Below are positions 58,912-64,000 of a stretch of DNA of 64,000 nt, piece after piece; position 1 is the stretch's first letter, and each line of letters starts with the position of its first letter. The DNA is from Lachnospiraceae bacterium (GTDB lineage: Bacteria; Bacillota; Clostridia; Lachnospirales; Lachnospiraceae): the NCBI GenBank assembly GCA_017612555.1, contig JAGAFR010000040.1:1-64000 (forward strand), given 5' to 3'. The notes beneath the pieces are model-generated. The model saw only the letters and a program-made list of their open reading frames with translations, did no database searches and was not told where the DNA came from. The position numbers were made by a program, and so were the translations under genes.

Positions 58912-60321
58912 ATGGTCGGAAGAAAAAAAGAAACAGAAATCTTGGAATCGGCATTAAAAGATGATAAATCACGCTTTATAGCTATATATGGAAGAAGGAG
59001 GATAGGAAAGACATTTCTTGTAAGAGAGATTTTTTATGATAACTTTACTTTTTCGCATGCCGGTATTTCGGGCGGGAGTCTGAAGGATCAGCTCCGAGCA
59101 TTTGAGGGATCTCTCAAGGATGCAGGATATACGGGGGCACGTATAGAAAACTGGCTCGGAGCGTTTGAGGAATTAAAGGAATTAATCAGAAAGTCGACAG
59201 AAAGAAGAAAGGTTATTTTTATCGATGAATTATCCTGGATGGATACCCCCAAAAGCGGACTTGTTATGGCACTGGAGAACTTCTGGAATGGATGGGCCTC
59301 TGCCAGAAAAGATATTGTATTGATTGTTTGTGCTTCTGCAACTTCGTGGATGTTGTCAAATGTAGTTCATAACAAAGGCGGATTATACAACCGTTTGACT
59401 GATCAGATTCATCTAAGTTCATTTACTCTTTCTGAATGCGAAATGCTTGCAAAGGATGCGGGTATATCATTTAATAGGAGCCAGATATTACAGTATTATA
59501 TGATATTTGGAGGTGTTCCATATTATTGGACATTTCTAAGAAAAGGGGAGAGTCTGGCACAAAATGTTGATAGAATTCTTTTTGCTGAAGACGCCCCTTT
59601 AAAGCAGGAGTTTAATTATTTATTTGCTTCAATATTCAAGAATCCAACAAATCATTTAAAAATAATAGCGGCTTTAGGGAAGAAGAAAGTTGGGATGACC
59701 AGAGAAGAACTGATAGATGCGACAGGACTAGCAAATTCCGGAGAATTGACTGTGAAGCTTGAAGAATTAGAAAGCTGCGGATTTATTAGAAAATATAACG
59801 CATTCGGAATGAAAAAGAAAAATTCGATTTATCAGCTGATTGATTTTTTTACGTTATTTTATTACAGATTTGTCGAAAACGAACCAACTGATGAACATTT
59901 TTGGACAAACAGGATAAATACACCGGAGATAAATACGTGGACAGGACTTGCTTTTGAAAGAGTATGCTTTAGACATATTAACAATATAAAGGAAAAACTG
60001 GGTATTCTGGGTGTCAGCACAGATATTAATTCATGGTATTGTAAAGCGGATCTTGATCAGGGATTATTTGGTTCACAGATAGACCTTTTGATAGTAAGAA
60101 AAGATCAGGTTATAAACCTATGTGAGATGAAATATTCCGGATCGGATTACACGGTGACTGAAAAAGTAGACAGTAGTATACGACATAAGATCAGTGATTT
60201 TGTGAATGTAACCGGTACAAAATATGCTATATATCCAACACTTATTACGACATATGGAATTGTAGAAAACTCTTATTCAGGAAATATCCAGTCAGTTATT
60301 ACGATGGATGATTTATTCTGA
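58912..60321 (+). CDS. AAA-type ATPase with C-terminal DUF234 (nuclease-like) domain
   Basis: A 469-residue protein of the archaeal-ATPase/DUF234 group. Walker A is YGRRRIGKTFL (about 26-36), Walker B KVIFIDELSWM, and a sensor region SATSWMLSN follows. A winged-helix-like part (about 250-300) leads to a C-terminal domain with FERVCFRHI and GSQIDLLIVRKDQVINLCEMKYS, which has the D...E-x-K pattern of a PD-(D/E)XK nuclease. Function is unknown; these genes are sporadic and often mobile. It is AT-rich compared with neighbours and preceded by repeats, consistent with acquisition. GGAGG six bases before ATG fixes the start. Confidence 0.87.
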   Translation: MVGRKKETEILESALKDDKSRFIAIYGRRRIGKTFLVREIFYDNFTFSHAGISGGSLKDQLRAFEGSLKDAGYTGARIENWLGAFEELKELIRKSTERRKVIFIDELSWMDTPKSGLVMALENFWNGWASARKDIVLIVCASATSWMLSNVVHNKGGLYNRLTDQIHLSSFTLSECEMLAKDAGISFNRSQILQYYMIFGGVPYYWTFLRKGESLAQNVDRILFAEDAPLKQEFNYLFASIFKNPTNHLKIIAALGKKKVGMTREELIDATGLANSGELTVKLEELESCGFIRKYNAFGMKKKNSIYQLIDFFTLFYYRFVENEPTDEHFWTNRINTPEINTWTGLAFERVCFRHINNIKEKLGILGVSTDINSWYCKADLDQGLFGSQIDLLIVRKDQVINLCEMKYSGSDYTVTEKVDSSIRHKISDFVNVTGTKYAIYPTLITTYGIVENSYSGNIQSVITMDDLF

Positions 60322-60808
60322 GATTCGGATACATATTACGGAGGCAAGGCTTCCGTAGTTTCCGATGGTACCTCTGTGTGAATAATACTTACCGGGATGG
60401 CACATCGTGCATTAGCCGACTATCTCCATGTTGTTTTCCTTCACACCGAGCATTATGAATCTGTGTTTTACGACTCCTTTAAGATCGAGCATGAACTTGT
60501 CGTTCGTGCTTGTATTCTTGTGGGACGGGAAATAGAATGCGTCCGCATCGTCATCGGGCAGATTATGTACTGCATCGATCACTTCGCTTCCGACATTAAA
60601 ACAGCATTTTTCTATCGCAGGTCCTATGGCAACGCGTATATCCGCAGTGAACGGCGCCTATCACGTTCTTTGCACCTTCCTCGAACTTACAGGCGACACC
60701 GATCTATTTGCCCTCGTTCAGATTGTTCTCATTGCAGATCTTGTGCATCAGGAGATATTCGTTATTCTCATTTTTTACATAGCATAGTGCTGTGTTCGTG
60801 ATCGTGAT
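60313..60808 (-). pseudogene. Decayed copy of the Nudix-PgeF fusion gene
   Basis: On the minus strand, residues such as LCYVKNENNEYLL, NNLNEGK, KFEEGAK, then AVHCGY, AIGPAIEKCCFNVG, KFMLDLKGVVKHRFIMLG and CTMCHPGKYYSHR align to the intact gene at 41590-42825. The copy has lost its start codon, carries an amber codon in place of the Nudix Trp (60704-60706), has a large internal deletion joining the Nudix box to the PgeF HCGW region, a second deletion with frameshift after HCGY, and a stop codon at 60412-60414. Its end overlaps the ATPase gene by nine bases. It explains the 500-base stretch between the ATPase and the next frame. Confidence 0.9.
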
Positions 60809-60853
60809 TTTCGGGAATGTTCCTATCGGATTATATTTTAAGCTTTCAAAGAG

Positions 60854-61843
60854 GTGACTGTCGAGGACCTTACTGAACCGGACAGATTATCCGGTACTAT
60901 GGGTTCTATTACATATGACTTTAATGAAAAAACCGGTGAACTGACTGTCGACGGAAAAACCGGAGATATTGGTGAACGTTATGTAATGACAGAGTATCCA
61001 TGGAAGAATCTGCCGTTTACCAAACTTACAATTAAGAGTGCAACCGGTATTGGATATAATGCCTTTTCCGGATGCGGAAGCTTAGAGACAGTCAGCCTCA
61101 CGTTAAAGTCCTGTTCCTATAAGAATAATACCAACCCGGGCGAGATGCAGATCATCCCTGCTGTAAATTATGGGAAAGATGCTGAGACCAAGAAGCTTCT
61201 GCAGGATCACAAGGATCTGAAGAAGGTCATCTCGTCGATGCTTAACCCGAAATATGACAAGAAAAACGATAAATGGAATTATAACAGGATACTGGTGGAG
61301 ATAGATCAGATCACACTGGACAACAGCACTCCGGTGTATAATCTGAAAGGTATGTCCAAGGAACAGAAGAAGGAACTCGAGTCAAAAGACGGGGTTCTTG
61401 TCTGGAATGGGGATGGACAGAAGATCAAATTCACAACGCTAACGGTAAAGGACAATGCTAAAAATGGAGGAGGCAAAGGGAAAGCAGCTGAAACGAAGTA
61501 TTATATCCCGACGAAGGCTGTGATCCCCGGATTATATTACCAGCGGGTATTTGATCTGCCCAACGGAAAGAAGGCAATTAAGAAGATCAACCTTCGGGAC
61601 GGAGGATGGTCTGTCAAGAGCAAAAAAAATGAAGAGGGAAAAAAGTACGGTTATGTTGAAGCTGCCTCCGGGGCCTGCGATTACTACTGCTCTGAGCCTG
61701 ATGCGGAGGGCTCTGAGGAAAAGCCTTCATGGATCGGCCTTGAACTTAACACCGAAGGTCGTAAAGACACAAAAGCAAAGACGGTAGCCGTGCCCGGATT
61801 CTTTAAAGGATCACTTCCGGATATTGGCTTAACAGCAGAATAG
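60854..61843 (+). pseudogene. 5'-truncated relic of a secreted LRR/Ig-type surface protein
   Basis: A 329-codon frame opening with a GTG that has no spaced ribosome binding site and no signal peptide. Its beginning (ITYDFNEKTGELTVDGKTG, then IGYNAFSGCGSLETVSL) matches the part of BspA-type proteins that normally follows a signal peptide and leads into LRR repeats; only one such repeat is left. The rest is Lys-rich beta sequence like the C-terminal part of the protein at 54781-58107. It directly abuts the decayed Nudix-PgeF copy, so the 5' end was probably lost in the same rearrangement. It might still be translated, but export looks impossible. Confidence 0.6.
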
Positions 61844-61866
61844 AGTGGATCGGTTACAGTATAAAA

Positions 61867-61899
61867 ACGGCGCTTCGGGATCATCCCGGGGCGTCTTTT
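61867..61899 (+). terminator. Rho-independent terminator
   Basis: A GC-rich imperfect hairpin (CGCTTCGGGAT then ATCCCGGGGCG) followed by TCTTTTAAT closes the relic surface-protein frame. The next 80 bases hold a short GATAAT/ATTATC inverted repeat and an AAAAGGGGAAAAG ribosome binding site for the next gene. Confidence 0.7.
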
Positions 61900-61984
61900 A
61901 ATATACCCTGTTTTGTGGTATATTATTCTAGGATAATTTTGTGGATTATCACACAATAAAAAGAATTCAAAAAGGGGAAAAGAA

Positions 61985-62761
61985 ATGGAAAAAAGTGAAA
62001 AGACGATAGGGATCGTCAAAGCAATCGTAACGCTGATCAGTGTATTTGTCGTGGCAGCTGCAGCAGTTGTATGCGCTTTCATACTTACGAGAGGGTTTGT
62101 GGAGTACAAGTCAAACAACAACGGCGGATTGTCTGCGACCGGATCGGCCAGTGTTGATTTTGAAGCGGATCTGATCGTGTGGCGCGGGACATACTCCGCA
62201 TACGCAGAGACAACAGGGGATGCTTACAGCAGACTTAACCGTGATGCGGACAAGATCAGGAGATATCTGAGCAATAACGGAGTCAAGGATTCTGACGTGG
62301 TGTTCTCTTCGATCGATATCAACAGGAGATACAATTCCAACTATAACGAGGAAGGTAATTATGTCGGTGAGTCGTTTGCCGGTTATGAACTGTACCAGAC
62401 GGTTACGGTTTCATCGGAAGACGTTGACAATGTTGAGAAGATCTCAAGGGATATCACGGAACTGATAGAAGACGGAGTAGAGTTTACGTCCAATTCTCCG
62501 GAGTATTACTACAAGGATCTGGACTCACTCAAGCTTGAACTTGTTGAGGCTGCGACCGAAAACGCCAAGCAGCGTATTGACCTGATGGCAAAGGGAAGCG
62601 GATGCGAAGTGGGAAAGCTTGTATCAAGTAACCTCGGAGTGTTCCAGATAACTGCCAAGAATTCATCGGATGATGAGTACAGCTCGGGCGGAACCTACAA
62701 TACATCGTCCCGTCAGAAGACGGCTACCATCACAGTAAAACTGAATTATACCGTAAGATAG
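61985..62761 (+). CDS. SIMPL-domain (DUF541) membrane-anchored protein
   Basis: A 258-residue protein with an N-terminal transmembrane helix (about 13-35) and an external SIMPL/DUF541 domain: LSATGSASVDFEADLIVWRG, DADKIRRYLSNNGVKDSDV, GYELYQTVTVSSEDVDNVEK and the closing KTATITVKLNYTV strand. Family members such as YggE are linked to oxidative stress, and others to IRAK-related signalling, with no clear enzyme role. It is followed immediately by a histidine kinase gene. Confidence 0.88.
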   Translation: MEKSEKTIGIVKAIVTLISVFVVAAAAVVCAFILTRGFVEYKSNNNGGLSATGSASVDFEADLIVWRGTYSAYAETTGDAYSRLNRDADKIRRYLSNNGVKDSDVVFSSIDINRRYNSNYNEEGNYVGESFAGYELYQTVTVSSEDVDNVEKISRDITELIEDGVEFTSNSPEYYYKDLDSLKLELVEAATENAKQRIDLMAKGSGCEVGKLVSSNLGVFQITAKNSSDDEYSSGGTYNTSSRQKTATITVKLNYTVR

Positions 62762-62762
62762 T

Positions 62763-64000
62763 ATGTACCATGTAGTAATGACCATACAATGTGTCAGCAT
62801 TTCACTTCTCATGGTGGAATGCTGGATCATATTCAGGTATTGGGGAGGCAGACTTCATTCCTGCCTTTTCTTTGCGTGCGCTGCAACGCTTATCAACAAC
62901 GTTGGATACCTGCAGGAACTGCTCAGTACATCCCAGGATGGGTACCTTACGGCATTGCGTCTGTCTTACATGGGACGGGTATGGATCCCGTTCAGCCTGC
63001 TTTTGTTCGTCACGGAACTTGTAGGGGTGAACATTCCGGCGATAATTAGAGGCGCACTTGCGATGCTGAGCGTGGTCACGTATGTGATCTTGTTCACGGC
63101 CGATAAGCATACATTGTACTATACGGATACGGGCTTTTTTATCTACGGAGATTTTCCGTATTTCATACACCATTCGGGGGTGTGGCACAGGGTATGGGAT
63201 TTGGCTCTTATCATATACATAACAGTAGGATTGACTTTACTGATCAGGGGAACCTTAAAGGAAAAGAGCAGGAAGGCGCGCCTGAGATTATTAATGGTGA
63301 TCCTCGCGATCTATACCGAAGGATTTTTTTCCGTGCTTCAGATATTCAAGCCTTTCAGGGTGAATCATTTTTATGATGTCACGATGATAGGTTTTTCTAT
63401 CGGAACGCTGTTCATGCTTATCGCGATATTCAAATTCAGACTTCTTGACACGGAGATGCTTGCAAGAGAATACGTCATAGATGAGCTGTCGGAGGGAATA
63501 TTTGCGGTTGATGAAAGCGGTACTCTTGTGTTCCACAATAAACCGGCTCTCGAGCTTCTTCCCGAACTTGAGGACGGAACACAGTCCGTCGTAGACAGAC
63601 TCGGTGAAGCCATATCTTCGGGCAAGCCGATCAGGATGAATGAGAGGATTTATTCTGCGCAGTCAGCTCCGCTTACGGTGGGTGGTGACAATGCAGGGAC
63701 TCTTTATTCTCTCTCGGATGATACGGAACACTATCACTATATGGAGGAACTTGAAGAGCAGAAGAGGATAGCGGATGATGCCAACAAGGCAAAATCGTCG
63801 TTCCTTGCCAATATGTCTCACGAGATAAGGACGCCTATCAACGCCGTGCTCGGTATGGATGAGATGATACTGCGCGAGAGCCGGGAAAAGAGCATCCTGT
63901 CATATGCACATGATATCAAGACCGCAGGCAGAACGCTTCTGTCTCTTATAAACGATATACTTGATTTTTCAAAGATCGAAGAAGGCAGGATGGAGATACT
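62763..64000 (+). CDS. Sensor histidine kinase, 7TM-type (partial, C-terminus off window)
   Basis: An open frame runs from 62763 to the window edge without a stop (412 codons). Seven hydrophobic helices within residues 1-225 match the histidine kinase N-terminal 7TM region. A PAS-like domain (about 228-330: IDELSEGIFAVDESGTLVFH) follows, then a coiled linker and HisKA with His about 353 in NMSHEIRTPINAVLGMDEM, ending in LINDILDFSKIEEG. An ATPase and probably a receiver would lie beyond. Start choice is uncertain: ATGs at 62763 and 62778 both lack a ribosome binding site. It lies one base after the SIMPL gene. Confidence 0.85.
   Translation, partial: MYHVVMTIQCVSISLLMVECWIIFRYWGGRLHSCLFFACAATLINNVGYLQELLSTSQDGYLTALRLSYMGRVWIPFSLLLFVTELVGVNIPAIIRGALAMLSVVTYVILFTADKHTLYYTDTGFFIYGDFPYFIHHSGVWHRVWDLALIIYITVGLTLLIRGTLKEKSRKARLRLLMVILAIYTEGFFSVLQIFKPFRVNHFYDVTMIGFSIGTLFMLIAIFKFRLLDTEMLAREYVIDELSEGIFAVDESGTLVFHNKPALELLPELEDGTQSVVDRLGEAISSGKPIRMNERIYSAQSAPLTVGGDNAGTLYSLSDDTEHYHYMEELEEQKRIADDANKAKSSFLANMSHEIRTPINAVLGMDEMILRESREKSILSYAHDIKTAGRTLLSLINDILDFSKIEEGRMEI

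Noticed and set aside
60397..60801. Plus-strand open frame of 134 codons between the ATPase and the surface-protein relic
   Set aside because: It is antisense to the decayed Nudix-PgeF copy and has no ribosome binding site or recognisable domain.

Overview
The window looks like a chromosomal piece of a low-to-moderate GC, Gram-positive anaerobe of the Lachnospiraceae (Butyrivibrio/Pseudobutyrivibrio-like). This is inferred from gene content: a class B sortase, BspA-type leucine-rich-repeat surface proteins, a VTC/DUF4956/CotH operon, DUF1836, a clostripain-family peptidase, a KamA-type radical SAM aminomutase, many lipoproteins with Gram-positive signal peptides, and strong purine-rich ribosome binding sites. 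No rRNA, tRNA, CRISPR array, prophage or insertion sequence was recognised.

Layout. 0-1 kb: partial XRE regulator and a Phd/RelE-type toxin-antitoxin pair. 1.1-4.6 kb: two lipoproteins, one an apparently exported aspartate 4-decarboxylase and one a clostripain-family protease. 4.7-10.3 kb: membrane protein, DUF2233-like protein and TIR-transmembrane-propeller protein, converging on a DHH phosphoesterase. 10.4-14.9 kb: cAMP signalling operon (FecR-domain surface protein, CHASE2 adenylate cyclase, cNMP-binding protein). 14.9-18.5 kb: TIM-barrel isomerase, class B sortase, an LRR protein with an IPATG sorting signal, and an Ig-like secreted protein. 18.5-23.8 kb: OmpR-type two-component system followed by VTC polyphosphate polymerase domain protein, DUF4956 and CotH kinase, with an 11-bp tandem repeat at the promoter between them. 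23.9-31.6 kb: signalling hub with a REC-GGDEF-pseudoREC-HD-GYP protein and two hybrid histidine kinases, the second carrying a C-terminal DegV domain. 31.6-42.8 kb: acyltransferase, SPFH protein, lipid kinase/patatin/esterase/LacI-GGDEF operon, DUF1836, DegV, MATE and a Nudix-PgeF fusion.

42.8-48.4 kb: a dlt-like operon (adenylating enzyme, carrier protein, MBOAT, SGNH protein) whose last gene overlaps a probable glutamate 2,3-aminomutase. 48.4-49.9 kb: purA behind a structured leader with its own promoter and terminator-like hairpin. 49.9-54.7 kb: YgjP-like metallopeptidase, a large repeat-containing wall/membrane protein, an unannotated 49-residue protein, and a tRNA-dihydrouridine synthase. 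54.8-61.9 kb: accessory-looking region with a BspA-type protein, a CPCC protein overlapping a lipoprotein with a nuclease-toxin-like domain, an AT-rich ATPase/nuclease-like gene flanked by repeats, a decayed second copy of the Nudix-PgeF gene, and a truncated surface-protein relic. 62-64 kb: SIMPL protein and the start of another 7TM histidine kinase.

Together the genes are dominated by cell-surface display and sensing: second messengers (cAMP, c-di-GMP), several two-component systems, and enzymes that modify or anchor envelope polymers. The strongest candidates for undescribed biology are the kinase-DegV fusion, the dlt-like operon coupled to an aminomutase, the two-component/VTC/CotH unit, the exported aspartate decarboxylase, and the lipoprotein toxin-like/CPCC pair.
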